Positions 43,591 through 53,149 of a stretch of 64,000 nucleotides of DNA are shown piece after piece. Position 1 is the stretch's first letter. The number at the start of each line of letters is the position of its first letter. Where the stretch lies: contig NZ_QGTR01000008.1 in the NCBI RefSeq assembly GCF_003182275.1, forward strand, positions 38,482-102,481. Reading direction: 5' to 3'. This stretch comes from Hoeflea marina (GTDB taxonomy: Bacteria > Pseudomonadota > Alphaproteobacteria > Rhizobiales > Rhizobiaceae). Position numbers and translations under genes: made by a program. The notes beneath the pieces are model-generated. The model ran no database searches, was not told the origin of the DNA, and saw only the letters and a list, made by a program, of their open reading frames with translations.

Positions 43591-43674
43591 AATATGTGAT
43601 ATGTACCAGCGGCCTTGTACGAACTCTTTATGACCTGCTACCGTGACAGAAGAATAGGAATTCTTTGACGCAAA

Positions 43675-44841
43675 ATGAACGTGGCAAGCAAAACTTCAAC
43701 GCACAAGGCCGCCGGACAGTATCTTGGATACTCCGAGCAAGAAGCTCGTTTTTGCTATCACCTGCTCGTTTCCGCCGACGACGCTCAAGTCGTTATGGAA
43801 GGCGAGGACGATGTTTCTGTTCGCTTTGCAAATGGTGACAAAATTCTTGAACAGGTCAAAAGCGCGACAAAACACAATGCGCTTTCCGACTGGTCCAACG
43901 ATCTCTGGAAAACGATTGGAAACTGGATAGCCGACATTGAAAGCGGTGCCATTGATCTACATCGCACACAATTTCGACTATACGTAACACCGTCTCAATC
44001 TGGCGAGATCGCAGTTTCCATTCACACAACGAACGACGAACAGAGCGCCAAGGAATTAGAGAAACTGGTCCGCGAAAGAAGGGATGCGCTAACACGGCAA
44101 CCCAATTGCAATAAGTACGTCGAAGCCTTTTTAGGGCTCGATGAAAAAGAGTTTTCTGAATTTGTGGCTAGGGTGTCGATAGAGAGTGTCCACGCGCGCC
44201 CCGAGCATTCAGTAGAGAATCTTTGGGGACCAACCTACAGTAAAGAAACCAAGCAAAGGCTAACAAACTACGCCATAGGTCTCGCGCGTGAAAAGGCCAA
44301 TGCACTCATCAAGTCGGGCGGTGAAGGTATCGTCGACGCAAACTCTTTCAGGAAGGAAATCCAGCTCTTTGCTGCTCGCCTGAATCTTCCAAATTACTTG
44401 GCAAGCGTATCCGCGGAACCCACTACTGCGGCTGTGGTCAGCGTTCACTCGCAGCGCCCAGTTTTTGTTCGCCAACTTGAGATCATCGGCATCGGTCAAG
44501 ACCAAGAAGTCCGCGCAGTAGCAGACTACCTTAGGGCGTCTGCAGATAAGACTATCTGGGCGGAAGAGGGTGACATCGTGCAAAGTGATCTATTTGATTG
44601 GGAAACGACATTGGTCCGCACCTTCGATTTGAACAGAGGTGAGATAGAAGACGTACTTTCGGCCTCTCCAGCTGAGGCCAAAGGGAGACAGTTACTAAGA
44701 CTTTGCCTTCGGACCAAGACGAAACTCGCTGGCCAAGATGTACCTGACCACTTCGCACCGGGTTCCTTCCATGACCTATCGGATCAGCTTCGGATCGGTT
44801 GGCATCCCGACCACAAGTCCATCTTGGAAGAAGGTAAGTAA
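43675..44841 (+). CDS. ABC-3C system component 1: Cap4-like (DUF4297-type) nuclease-domain protein
   Basis: A 388-residue protein. Its N-terminal 200 residues resemble the dsDNA-nuclease domain of Cap4/DUF4297 proteins: GQYLGYSEQEARFCYHLL, then acidic residues at 42-46 (EGEDD), and the ILEQVKS strand at 57-63, which gives a PD-(D/E)xK-type E...E-x-x-K arrangement. The C-terminal half is all-alpha and unassigned. It is followed without a gap by the middle component and the ATPase, the order of three-component ABC conflict systems. In such systems the effector is thought to be released by the ATPase on sensing invasion. The DNA is visibly AT-richer than the flanks, which suggests horizontal gain. 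Confidence 0.75.
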   Translation: MNVASKTSTHKAAGQYLGYSEQEARFCYHLLVSADDAQVVMEGEDDVSVRFANGDKILEQVKSATKHNALSDWSNDLWKTIGNWIADIESGAIDLHRTQFRLYVTPSQSGEIAVSIHTTNDEQSAKELEKLVRERRDALTRQPNCNKYVEAFLGLDEKEFSEFVARVSIESVHARPEHSVENLWGPTYSKETKQRLTNYAIGLAREKANALIKSGGEGIVDANSFRKEIQLFAARLNLPNYLASVSAEPTTAAVVSVHSQRPVFVRQLEIIGIGQDQEVRAVADYLRASADKTIWAEEGDIVQSDLFDWETTLVRTFDLNRGEIEDVLSASPAEAKGRQLLRLCLRTKTKLAGQDVPDHFAPGSFHDLSDQLRIGWHPDHKSILEEGK

Positions 44842-45342
44842 TTGCTTGAATTTGATCAACACTATTCAGAGCTCGAGATCACCCAGAATCCCGCTTTGGG
44901 GGCATACGCGCTTTGGCAGTTTGGCTTGGGTCACCAAGAGGGCGATGCCGACCTAGCTCCGATCCCTCTGGTCTTCTTGGTTATACCAATGGTCTTTCAT
45001 GCAAGAACTCTAGCGCGCATTTCTTCGACATTCGAAAGTTCCGGCCTGGGGAAGCTTGTGCAAAAAATCAGTGAGAACCGCGAAGAGTTGCTTTCTATTC
45101 ATCAACGAGCATTGGCCATGCGGGAACTCAGCTTGAACTCTCTCGTGCTCGGCATTTCCAGAGGACTGATCACGCCATATTACGAAGCTGCGACTATCCG
45201 TTCGACGTCTCCTGACTTACTCCCAAAAGTCAAAGTGCCTGACAGAGCAAAGAAGGTAGGGACAGCTTCGCGAAAACTCGGAATATGGTTTTCACAGTTT
45301 GATACCACCGATGTGGTGCGCGCTCTCAACGTGAGTCTATGA
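44842..45342 (+). CDS. ABC-3C system middle component
   Basis: A 166-residue, mostly helical protein. I read it as starting at the TTG at 44842, directly after the upstream TAA. GGAAGAAGG lies 7 bases before it and no ATG fits. The start NPALGAYALWQFGLGHQ is typical of middle components, with a C-terminal helix SRKLGIWFSQF that may bind the ATPase. It probably bridges the effector and the SMC-like ATPase. It is one base from the ATPase gene. Confidence 0.7.
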   Translation: MLEFDQHYSELEITQNPALGAYALWQFGLGHQEGDADLAPIPLVFLVIPMVFHARTLARISSTFESSGLGKLVQKISENREELLSIHQRALAMRELSLNSLVLGISRGLITPYYEAATIRSTSPDLLPKVKVPDRAKKVGTASRKLGIWFSQFDTTDVVRALNVSL

Positions 45343-45343
45343 A

Positions 45344-47305
45344 ATGTATTTTCAAATTTCCAAACTGATTATCTGGCCTAAATCGGGAGCGACTCCTCGC
45401 GAGCTCAATTTTCAAGTAGGAAAAATCAATGTTATTACAGGAGCGTCAAAGACAGGCAAGTCGGCGATTATTCCGATTGTAGACTACTGCCTTGGCTCCG
45501 ATGGCTGTTCCATTCCAGTCGGAGTCATTCGAAAATCTTCGGCTTGGTTTGGGGTTGTGGTGAACACAGTCCAAGGTCAAATATTGATCGCCAGACGAGA
45601 GCCAGGAGAGCAAAAGAGCACAGATGACTTCTTCGTCCTTGAAGGTTCTTATGTAGAGATTCCACATGCAGTACCCGGCAAGAACAGGGATAGATCCCAC
45701 TTAAAACGAGACCTAGATCGGTTGGCCGGGCTTTCCAACCTTGGTTTCGAGCCGGGAAGTGAGAATTCGTTCAAGACGAGACCATCATTTCGTGACCTAA
45801 TGGCTTTTACGTTTCAACCACAAAACGTCGTTGCGAACCCTGACGTACTGTTTTTCAAAGCAGATACAACTGAGCACCGAGAGAAGCTTAAGACCATGTT
45901 TCCCTATGTGCTAGGGGCGGTGACAGTGGACGTTCTGTTAGCCAGGTACGAAATCGATCGGCTCACGAAAGAACTGCGCCGGAAAGAAGCACGGCTCTTA
46001 GCGGAGTCCAGTTCAACCGATGCATGGCGAGCCGAAGTGAGTGCATGGTTTAGACAAGCGCAAGAATTCGGGCTGTTATCACCTGACCAGGAAGTACCTT
46101 CCGACTGGAACAGCACCGTTGAAATCCTTAGGTCAGTAAGCGAACAGCGAGAATCGGCAGCAAGGCCAGACCTACGGGGAATGTCACAAGCACTGGAACA
46201 CCTTGAAGTTCTGAGACGCGAAGAGACTGATTCCTCAAAGCGCCTGTTCAAACATCGCAGTAATCTGAACGAAATGCGGCGCCTGATTGAGAGTAGCGAG
46301 CATTACGGGGACGCTTTGCGTATTCAGCGTGATCGCCTTTCCTTGTCCACCTGGCTTAGAACCCTCGGCAACCCAAGCGGCGAGGACGAACTTGCCAAAC
46401 TGGAGGCAAGTCAACGATGGCAGATAGAGACGCTTTGCAAAGCACTAGAAAAAGTTGAAATCCAAGCCTCTTCTCAGCCGTTATTATCGGACCGTATGGA
46501 TAAGGAATTGATCCGTGAAAGGGCAGCCGCTGAGGCCGAGTTTAGTCGACTGAATGAAACCCGACAAGAAATACGTGAACTCGAGAAGAGGTCTGAGGAA
46601 GTACATGCTGAACTAAAGCGCAGCGAAGATATTTCGCGTTTCCTTGGGCGACTAACTCAAGCGTTGACCGTCTACGACCGCGCTGATCAGACTGGCCCGC
46701 TGCGCGAGGAGGTTAACTCCCTGAAGGAACGCATCGAAGAATTACGAGGGGGAGTCTCTGACAGCGAGATAGCACGCAGATTACGCAACGCACTTTCAGA
46801 AGTCGACGCTGAGGCGATGAGGCTGGTAAAATACCTAGACGCTGAGAATCCAGATAATCCTATTCGTCTGATGATCCGCGAGCTCACGGTGCAAGTCGTC
46901 GACGATGGGAAAGAAGCATATCTCTGGGAAATCGGTAGCGGTGCGAATTGGCTAGCTTACCACGTCGCTACTCTGCTTGCGCTGCACGTGTTCTTCTTGA
47001 AGACCCCACATCACCCGGTCCCATCATTCCTTGTGTTCGACCAGCCAAGCCAAGTCTACTTTCCACGCGCACTCGTTGAGCGGGATGATTTGGCGACAGA
47101 CTTCGAGTGGAGGGATGAGGATATCCGAGCTGTTCGGAAGATCTTTCACGCCCTCTCAAGCGTCATGGCTAAGGCCACGCAAAGGATCCAAATCATTGTT
47201 CTCGACCATGCTGGCGAAGACGTCTGGGGTGACTTTGAGCATGTGTACAAAGTGGCCGAGTGGCGTGACGGTGAAAAGCTTATTCCCGAAAGTTGGCTAG
47301 GATGA
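45344..47305 (+). CDS. ABC-3C system ATPase (DUF3732, SMC/Rad50-like)
   Basis: A 653-residue ABC ATPase of the DUF3732 group. Walker A is GASKTGKS at residues 33-40. The Q-loop region is FQPQNVVANPDVLF near 165. A long helical coiled coil covers about 190-500, and Walker B FLVFDQPSQ has Asp566-Gln567, with Gln where Glu is usual. The switch histidine is in IVLDHAGED (His622). DUF3732 is the ATPase of three-component conflict systems. It closes the operon and the AT-richer island. Gln in place of the catalytic Glu would slow hydrolysis, which fits a sensor-type switch (inference). Confidence 0.85.
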   Translation: MYFQISKLIIWPKSGATPRELNFQVGKINVITGASKTGKSAIIPIVDYCLGSDGCSIPVGVIRKSSAWFGVVVNTVQGQILIARREPGEQKSTDDFFVLEGSYVEIPHAVPGKNRDRSHLKRDLDRLAGLSNLGFEPGSENSFKTRPSFRDLMAFTFQPQNVVANPDVLFFKADTTEHREKLKTMFPYVLGAVTVDVLLARYEIDRLTKELRRKEARLLAESSSTDAWRAEVSAWFRQAQEFGLLSPDQEVPSDWNSTVEILRSVSEQRESAARPDLRGMSQALEHLEVLRREETDSSKRLFKHRSNLNEMRRLIESSEHYGDALRIQRDRLSLSTWLRTLGNPSGEDELAKLEASQRWQIETLCKALEKVEIQASSQPLLSDRMDKELIRERAAAEAEFSRLNETRQEIRELEKRSEEVHAELKRSEDISRFLGRLTQALTVYDRADQTGPLREEVNSLKERIEELRGGVSDSEIARRLRNALSEVDAEAMRLVKYLDAENPDNPIRLMIRELTVQVVDDGKEAYLWEIGSGANWLAYHVATLLALHVFFLKTPHHPVPSFLVFDQPSQVYFPRALVERDDLATDFEWRDEDIRAVRKIFHALSSVMAKATQRIQIIVLDHAGEDVWGDFEHVYKVAEWRDGEKLIPESWLG

Positions 47306-47589
47306 AGCGCTCGCCTAACAATAAGCGGGCCAAGAATCGCCGGTAACCAACAACTGAAGCCCCGCGGTTTCGGTCCATTGCAAATATTTGTATTTCACCC
47401 TGTAAATCGGTTCGGTTGCGTAACTAGCCTCCAAAAAGGGGAATTTCAGCCCAAAGAGCTAGTAACTCCACCCCAGGCCCTCGCATCCAAGCCCAAGCCT
47501 TTGTCACCCAGAATGATACCCCGGGCGCTTCACGTGCAAGTTGCCCCGCGACGCGCGAGACCTAACTATCTGCAATACTTAAGAAATTT

Positions 47590-47666
47590 TGGTAGCGGGA
47601 GAGGGACTCGAACCCCCGACACGCGGATTATGATTCCGCTGCTCTAACCAGCTGAGCTACCCCGCC
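47590..47666 (-). tRNA. tRNA-Met (CAU), elongator type
   Basis: The minus strand folds into a full cloverleaf starting GGCGGGGTAGCTCAGCTGG. The anticodon stem GCGGA/TCCGC encloses loop ATCATAA, whose CAT is at 47630-47632. The TPsiC arm contains GGTTCGAGTCC, and the encoded CCA is at 47590-47592. The G1-U72 and the D-arm fit an elongator, not an initiator, tRNA. tRNA-Ile2 with lysidine is a less likely reading. Confidence 0.93.
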
Positions 47667-48654
47667 GCAACCGCCCGGCGCACGAGCGCCCGACCGATTT
47701 CGCGGCATATAAGGGTGGGGTGCCGGGGGTGTCAAGCGCCCTTTGGCGAAAAGCCGCACAATCGCCCGGCCCCCGGGATCGTTGCCGCCCGGGCCGCGAC
47801 CCGGCGCGGGATCGGCGGGTTGAAGGGCTGCGGCGCGGCCGCCTCGATGCGGGCGCGGTCCGCCCTTCTCATTTGATCCGTGCGACCCGCCCTCGCCGGG
47901 CCAATCCCCGGATATCCAGCGCTGCCTCCTCATGCCCTGCCCCGGCCGCTCGGCGGCCTTCGCACATCGTTGGGTGGCCCATCGGCGAAGATGAAAGGAC
48001 GCGATTTCAGCGCCATAGTGCAACTGCGCAGCAGCAGGCAAGCGATGTTTCGGATGCCTCCGACCCCCTCACCAACAAAATCTACAGCTTGGCAAGCCCC
48101 CTCTCCGGCGTCATCGTCGGCCCTCTCCGGCATTTTCCACCGCCCCCATCGGCGTCATCCTCGGGCTTGTCCCGAGGATCTGCTGAACCGTCGGTTTTCC
48201 CGCTGGTCCATTGGTTTCGGGGCGGGCTCCTCCGGATCCTCGGGACAAGCCCGAGGATGACGAAAATGAAGCACAGCCGGAACCCGCGCGCGCCCCTCTC
48301 CCTGCTGGGAGAGGAAGCAATTTCAGCGTCTTAACGCAGTTAAGCGCTAGAAATTGCAGGTGAGGGGGTTGTTCGCGCGCCGCCCGGACCTGCAGTCGTG
48401 CTCCGCACATTCGCTCGGGCGCCACGCTGTCAAGCATGCGCAGCCCGCCCCCGCCCCCTCCCGCACATCCCGGCCCGGCCGGGGCCGCGGTTTGTCGCAG
48501 TCGGCGCTTGCCTCCGCCGGCCGCGGCTTGTACTCCTCGCCCATCCCCGCGGGGACGGCAGGCGCGGCTCTCAGCCGCCGGCCGGCCGCGCGCAGTCTTT
48601 CCCCGGAGCCGCGGCGCTGCCGCCGCGCGCCCGCCAGCAACGGACCCGCCTGAC
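47667..48654. other. Noncoding repeat-rich gap (988 bp)
   Basis: No supported gene. It contains one half of a 400-bp inverted duplication whose partner is at 58652-59017 (family C). It also holds an inverted pair of the element GTCATCCTCGGGCTTGTCCC (48153-48180 and 48233-48262). GC-rich sequence upstream of the oxidoreductase start gives spurious long frames. Confidence 0.75.
47958..48372 (+). repeat. Interspersed repeat C, left copy
   Basis: Three blocks match the right copy in inverted order and orientation. They are CATCGGCGAAGATGAAAGGA (about 47979-47998), CCTCCGACCCCCTCACCAAC (about 48059-48078), and a 64-base block around CTTAACGCAGTTAAGCGCTA (48304-48372). Confidence 0.85.
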
Positions 48655-49620
48655 ATGAGCCAGACCAAAATTCCCTTGATCGGCGTCGTCGGCTGCGGCT
48701 ACTGGGGCTCCAACCATGCCCGCACGCTGTCGGGCCTCGGCGCGCTCGCCGCCGTCGGCGACCGCCACGCCGACCGCGCCGCGACCCTCGCCGCAACCCA
48801 TCAGGTGCCCGTGCTCAGCCTTGAGGAGATGATCGCCGACCCGGCCATCGACGGCATCGTGCTGGCGCTGCCGCCGCACCATCACGCCGATGCGGCCATC
48901 GAGGCGCTGGAGGGCGGCAAGCATGTGCTGGTCGAAAAGCCGATCGCGCTCTCGGTCTCCGACGCCCGCCGGGTGGTGGACGCCGCAGCCCGCGCCGGCG
49001 TCGTCGCCATGACCGGCCACGTGCTGCGCTTCCACCCCGCCTTCGAGCGGCTGATGGAACTCATCGGCGCAGGCGAACTCGGCGCCGTGCGCTATATCCA
49101 TTCCCACCGCGTCGGGCTCGGCAAGTTCCACGCCGAGAACGATGCGCTGTGGGACATCGCCCCCCACGACCTGTCGCTCATTCTCGCCATCACCGGCGAG
49201 CGGCCCGACCAGGTCCATGGCGAGGGCTCGGCGATGCTCAACCGGCTGAGCGATTTCGCCCATCTGCACCTGCAGTTTCCCGGCGGCATCCGCGGCCATG
49301 TCTTCACCTCGCGGCTCAATCCCTATCGCGAGCGACGGCTCACCGTCATCGGCTCGAAGGCGATGGCGGTGTTCGACGACATGGCGCCGTGGGCCGAGAA
49401 GCTCGCGCTCTACCGCCACAAGCTGTGGGAGGACGAGGCCGGCTGGCAGTCGGAGATGGTCGATCCCGACTATGTCGGCATCGAGGATGGCATGCCGCTC
49501 ACCCGCGAGTGCCGGCATTTTCTCGATTGCATCGCCACGGGTGCGGCGCCCCGCACACCGGTTTCGGAAGGCCTGGCGGTGATCGAGATCCTGTCGCAGG
49601 GCACCGTGCGCCACGACTGA
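48655..49620 (+). CDS. Gfo/Idh/MocA-family oxidoreductase
   Basis: A 321-residue NAD(P)-dependent sugar/inositol-type dehydrogenase. The Rossmann motif VVGCGYWGSNHARTL is near residue 9. The family motif HVLVEKPIALS near 92 holds the catalytic Glu-Lys-Pro, and the second-domain motif is HDLSLILAITG near 178. Substrate unknown; related enzymes act on inositol, UDP-sugars or amino sugars. The start is the ATG at 48655; sequence before it is repeat-like. It stands alone and is convergent with mnmA. Confidence 0.9.
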   Translation: MSQTKIPLIGVVGCGYWGSNHARTLSGLGALAAVGDRHADRAATLAATHQVPVLSLEEMIADPAIDGIVLALPPHHHADAAIEALEGGKHVLVEKPIALSVSDARRVVDAAARAGVVAMTGHVLRFHPAFERLMELIGAGELGAVRYIHSHRVGLGKFHAENDALWDIAPHDLSLILAITGERPDQVHGEGSAMLNRLSDFAHLHLQFPGGIRGHVFTSRLNPYRERRLTVIGSKAMAVFDDMAPWAEKLALYRHKLWEDEAGWQSEMVDPDYVGIEDGMPLTRECRHFLDCIATGAAPRTPVSEGLAVIEILSQGTVRHD

Positions 49621-49664
49621 CGCGCGGCTTCCATTCCGATCGACGAAAACCGCGGCCGCGCCGC

Positions 49665-50873
49665 TCAGGCGGCGGCGGGCCGGAGCAGCCGGGTCAGCAT
49701 CGCTTGCGCCTCGGGCGAGCGCTCGGTGCGGTAGATGAAGCCGCCGCCATAGACACGGGCCTCCTCGCCGTCCGACGAGTAGAGCACGCAGGCCTGGCCC
49801 GGTGCGACGCCCATCTCGCCCTCGAGCAACTCGACGCTGACGACGCCGTCGCGGGCGCGCAGCACGGCGGGCGCCGGCGGCCGCGTCGAGCGCACCTTGG
49901 CAAAGCAGGCCAGGCCTTCCGCGCCGATGGCGCCGAGTTCCGCGTCGCCCAGCCAGTTGACGTCGCGCAGCACCAGCTGCCTGGTGTCCAGCGCCTCGCG
50001 CGGGCCGACGATGACGCGGCGCGAGCGGGCGTCGAGATGCACCACATAGAGCGGGTCGCCGACGGCGACGCCGATGCCGCGGCGCTGGCCGATCGTGTAG
50101 TGGACGATGCCCTCGTGCTCGCCCAGCACGCGGCCGTCGATGTGGACGATCTCGCCGCTCAACGCCGAATTCGGCCGGATCTTCTCGATCACCGCGGCAT
50201 ATTTGCCCTGCGGCACGAAGCAGATGTCCTGGCTGTCGGCCTTCTGCGCCACCACCAGGCCCATCTCCTCGGCCAGCTCGCGGGTGCGCGCCTTGGAGAG
50301 GTCGCCGAGCGGAAAGCGCAGATAGTCGAGCTGGTCCTGGGTGGTGGCGAAGAGGAAGTAGCTCTGGTCGCGCGCCGCATCCACCGGGCGGTAGAGCGCG
50401 CGTCGGCCGGGATGGCCCGGCGCCGGATTGGGCCGCGAGCGGATGTAGTGGCCGGTGGCGAGCGCATCGGCGCCGAGATCGCGCGCGGTCGCCAGCAGGT
50501 CGGCGAACTTGACCGTCTGGTTGCAGGCCACGCAGGGAATCGGGGTTTCGCCCGCGACATAGCTCTCGGCGAAGGGGTTGATCACCGCCTCGCGGAACCG
50601 CTGTTCGTAATCGAGCACATAATGCGGAATGCCGAGCGTCTCCGAGACGCGGCGCGCATCGTCGATGTCCTGGCCGGCGCAGCAGGACCCGGCCCGGTGC
50701 ACGGCGGCGCCATGGTCGTAGAGCTGCAGCGTCACGCCGAGCACGTCGTAGCCCTCGCGCTTGAGCAGGCCGGCGACGACCGAGCTGTCGACCCCGCCGG
50801 ACATGGCGACGACGACGCGGGTGTCGCGCGGCGACTTATCGATATCGAGACTGTTCACTGTGTTCCCCGTCAT
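49665..50873 (-). CDS. mnmA: tRNA-specific 2-thiouridylase MnmA
   Basis: A 402-residue PP-loop enzyme that makes 2-thiouridine at the wobble position of tRNA-Lys, -Glu and -Gln. The ATP motif SGGVDSS is at residues 25-31. The catalytic cysteines match Cys117 ([10 protein letters not shown]) and Cys218 ([10 protein letters not shown]). The N-terminal extension of about 20 residues and [11 protein letters not shown] are typical of alphaproteobacterial MnmA. Sulfur is delivered by IscS, either directly or via a relay, encoded elsewhere. Confidence 0.96.
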   Translation of the reverse strand: MTGNTVNSLDIDKSPRDTRVVVAMSGGVDSSVVAGLLKREGYDVLGVTLQLYDHGAAVHRAGSCCAGQDIDDARRVSETLGIPHYVLDYEQRFREAVINPFAESYVAGETPIPCVACNQTVKFADLLATARDLGADALATGHYIRSRPNPAPGHPGRRALYRPVDAARDQSYFLFATTQDQLDYLRFPLGDLSKARTRELAEEMGLVVAQKADSQDICFVPQGKYAAVIEKIRPNSALSGEIVHIDGRVLGEHEGIVHYTIGQRRGIGVAVGDPLYVVHLDARSRRVIVGPREALDTRQLVLRDVNWLGDAELGAIGAEGLACFAKVRSTRPPAPAVLRARDGVVSVELLEGEMGVAPGQACVLYSSDGEEARVYGGGFIYRTERSPEAQAMLTRLLRPAAA

Positions 50874-51116
50874 TCAACAGCGTTCAAGGCGCTGATCAAG
50901 CGGTTGATGGACTGCCCTTGCAGTGCGGCAATTATAGGGAGTTTGCCGGGCGACAACAAGGCCGGTCGACATCCGCGGTCGCAAGCGCCAAGCTGTCCGG
51001 CTGAAATCGGCAAGCTGTGCCAAATCCTTACTGAAACCTTAGGAGGTCCTTAGGCAAATTTTAAATCCCACGCGCTAGTCTGCCTGCAATAGGTCTTGAG
51101 TATGTAAGAGAGTCCA
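50874..51116. other. Divergent promoter region, mnmA/sciP
   Basis: This region separates mnmA (minus) from sciP (plus). CCTTAGG occurs twice, 11 bases apart (51038 and 51049), and a TTTTAAAT lies at 51058-51065. I could not identify a full CtrA box (TTAA-N7-TTAA). Confidence 0.35.
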
Positions 51117-51392
51117 ATGACCGAGATGGTACGACCACGCGTCAAATATGTAATCGGCCCCGACGGGAGCCCGCTGACCATTGCTGATCTTCCGCCCCCC
51201 AACACCCGCCGTTGGGTCATTCGCCGCAAGGCCGAAGTCGTCGCCGCCGTCCGCGGCGGGCTTCTGAGCCTCGAGGAGGCCTGCGACCGCTACACGCTGA
51301 CGGTCGAGGAGTTCCTGTCCTGGCAGTCCTCCATTTCCGATCACGGTCTCGCCGGCCTGCGCACCACGCGCATCCAGCAATACCGCCACTGA
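51117..51392 (+). CDS. sciP: CtrA inhibitor SciP (DUF1153)
   Basis: A 91-residue protein of the SciP family: a helix-turn-helix (RRKAEVVAAVRGGLLSLEEA, then CDRYTLTVEEFLSW) and a C-terminal IQQYRH. SciP binds CtrA and blocks its activation of target promoters in G1 phase. It lies about 2.5 kb from ctrA in this window. The start is the ATG at 51117. Confidence 0.93.
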   Translation: MTEMVRPRVKYVIGPDGSPLTIADLPPPNTRRWVIRRKAEVVAAVRGGLLSLEEACDRYTLTVEEFLSWQSSISDHGLAGLRTTRIQQYRH

Positions 51393-51571
51393 GACTTCCC
51401 CCCACAATCAATCACGTCGCCCGAACTCGGCAGCGGTTTCGGGATCGCGACATGCGTCACGGCCCGGAGCGAAAGCACGTCGCCCGTTCCAAGCAAGGAA
51501 CATATCATGCGGCCCCGCCCGCATGACCGGGTGATTGCGCCCGCGCCGTCCGGCCGCGCGCCTGAAACCCG

Positions 51572-52090
51572 TCAGTCCGCCGGGCGATCCGGCGCGACCG
51601 CCTGTGGGGCGAGGCGGGCCGGGTCCCGCGGCGTCCGCGATGCCGCCGGGCCGACCCGGTCAAGCAGCGTATGGGCAATGACGGCCAGCACGGCCGATCC
51701 GGCGTAGAACCACAAACCCGATTGCGACAGCGCGCTGGCGATGCCGCCGGTCTTGGCGGCGACGATGACGATGGCCACCAGCAGCACATCCATCAGCGAC
51801 CACCGCGCCAGATGCGGCAGCGCCCTGCCCGCCCGCCCCCCTGCCGGCACCATGTCGAGGGCACGGGCCACCATCACCAGCATTTTCAACAGCGGAAAAA
51901 TGATCGACACCACGAGAACGATTGCCGCCAGCACCCAGTCCTGATCGCTCGCCAGATTGACGATGATGGCCACGAGAGACGGCGACTGGTCAAACACATA
52001 CAGCGTTTCGAAGCGGGCCAGCGGCAGCACGATTCCGAGCGCCAGGCAGAACGGCGCCAGAACCAGCGAAATCAACAGAAGCAGCTTCAA
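51572..52090 (-). CDS. PqiA-like membrane protein (paraquat-inducible protein A family)
   Basis: A 172-residue inner-membrane protein with four predicted helices and the PqiA-domain pattern (KLLLLISLVLAPFCLALGIV, IIFPLLKMLVMVARAL, then a SLMDVLLVAIVIVAAKTG helix). The gene has no good ATG. I use the TTG at 52090, since GGAG is 8 bases before it; a GTG at 52099 is the alternative. It has a single PqiA half, unlike the two-domain E. coli PqiA. Its role is probably in envelope lipid transport (inference). Confidence 0.8.
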   Translation of the reverse strand: MKLLLLISLVLAPFCLALGIVLPLARFETLYVFDQSPSLVAIIVNLASDQDWVLAAIVLVVSIIFPLLKMLVMVARALDMVPAGGRAGRALPHLARWSLMDVLLVAIVIVAAKTGGIASALSQSGLWFYAGSAVLAVIAHTLLDRVGPAASRTPRDPARLAPQAVAPDRPAD

Positions 52091-52249
52091 GACAAACACT
52101 CCGGAACAGGCGACGGTGTGACCGGCATGACTGAACCGCACCGGCGAGGCGGGCCGGTCCGGTTCCTGGCGCGGACCGATCCCCATGAGTTGAAACCCTG
52201 CGGTTTCCTGCATAGCTTGGGCGGAAGGCCAACGCAAACGGAGCCGGCG

Positions 52250-52531
52250 ATGACGATTCAAACCGAAGACGGGCCGACGGGCGGGCGTTACTCCCTGCAG
52301 AAGGATGGGGCGATGGCCGAAATGACGTTTTCGCGCGCCTCGCCGGACTTGATCATCATCGACCACACCGGCGTGCCTGATTCGATGCGTGGCCAGGGCG
52401 CCGGCCAGGCGCTGGCCGAATTCGCCGTCGCCGCCGCCCGCGCCGGCGGCTGGAAGATCTTTCCGCTGTGCCCGTTCTTCCGCGCCCAGAGCCAGCGCAA
52501 TCCCGAATGGCGCGACGTGCTGTCGGGCTGA
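52250..52531 (+). CDS. Small GNAT-fold protein (YjdJ/NATD1 family)
   Basis: A 93-residue protein, the short GCN5-related fold, with the acetyl-CoA-binding segment VPDSMRGQGAGQALAEFAVA and the C-terminal PLCPFFRAQSQRNPEWRDVL. The family is widespread and its substrate is not known. The start is the ATG at 52250. Confidence 0.9.
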   Translation: MTIQTEDGPTGGRYSLQKDGAMAEMTFSRASPDLIIIDHTGVPDSMRGQGAGQALAEFAVAAARAGGWKIFPLCPFFRAQSQRNPEWRDVLSG

Positions 52532-52602
52532 GCTGGCCCTCGCCCTTCGGCGGCGGCCCCAGCCGCACGCCGGCGCCTGATCTCTGACGACGCCCTCTCC
52601 TC

Positions 52603-52755
52603 CGTCATGCCGGGCTCGACCCGGCATCCAGCGGCTCGCGTCCGCGAGCCGGGAGACCCTTTCGGACCGTCGGCAAGCAGCGAGTCTCTCCCCGCGCGGA
52701 CGCGCGGGTCTCTGGACCCCGGCTCGGGGGCCGGGGTGACGGTGTGGAGGGTGCG
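52603..52755 (-). repeat. Interspersed palindromic repeat, family A (complete, minus orientation)
   Basis: A mosaic of four palindromes: ATGCCGGG/CCCGGCAT, GGCTCGCG/CGCGAGCC, CCGCGCGGACGCGCGGG and CCCCGGCTCGGGGGCCGGGG. Three full copies of the same order and one cut copy are in the plus orientation near the right end. Confidence 0.9.
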
Positions 52756-52907
52756 GCATATGCAATCCTGCTGCGCATCTTCACTCAGGCCCGCGCGGTC
52801 AACACGCGCGGCCACCTCGGAAATGCGTGACTGTCGCAGCCCCTCAAGCGGAGCGGGAACCGGCCGCGTTGGCGGTTCGCCCCATAGATCCGCTCCTTGA
52901 ATCTGTC

Positions 52908-53045
52908 ACGGATGCCGCCCCGCACGCGGAGCAACCTCCCTCGCCCTCGAGGGGGTCCGAACGACGGCGAGCGACCCGCGGCGCGAGCCAGATTGAGGGT
53001 GCGGGTACTTTGACAGCGACCCGTGGCGCGAGCCGGGTCGAGGGT
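52908..53045 (+). repeat. Interspersed repeat, family D (copy 1)
   Basis: GGATGCCGCC, CACGCGGAGCA, GAGGGGGTCCGAA, GACGGCGAGCGACCC and GGCGCGAGCCAGATTGAGGG occur here in the same order and orientation as at 59110-59250. Confidence 0.85.
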
Positions 53046-53149
53046 GCCGGGCCGCCCCGACGCAACGCGACGCCGGATGAAACCTTCATCCGGCGTTCCG
53101 TTGTCGCATGGTCAGGTTCGGGCCGGCCGGAGCCTGCCCGCGCGGCCGG

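Larger units (their letters stand above)
52532..53149. other. Noncoding gap with two interspersed repeats
   Basis: 618 bases with no supported gene. It holds one full copy of repeat A (52603-52755) and one copy of repeat D (52908-53045). Confidence 0.75.

Noticed and set aside
47590..47666. tRNA-Met as attachment site of the defence island
   Set aside because: I found no second copy of the tRNA 3' end at the other edge and no integrase gene, so integration at the tRNA is not supported.
49149..51053. Plus-strand 634-codon frame over mnmA and the Idh/MocA gene
   Set aside because: Overlaps two well-supported genes in other frames and has no recognisable domain.
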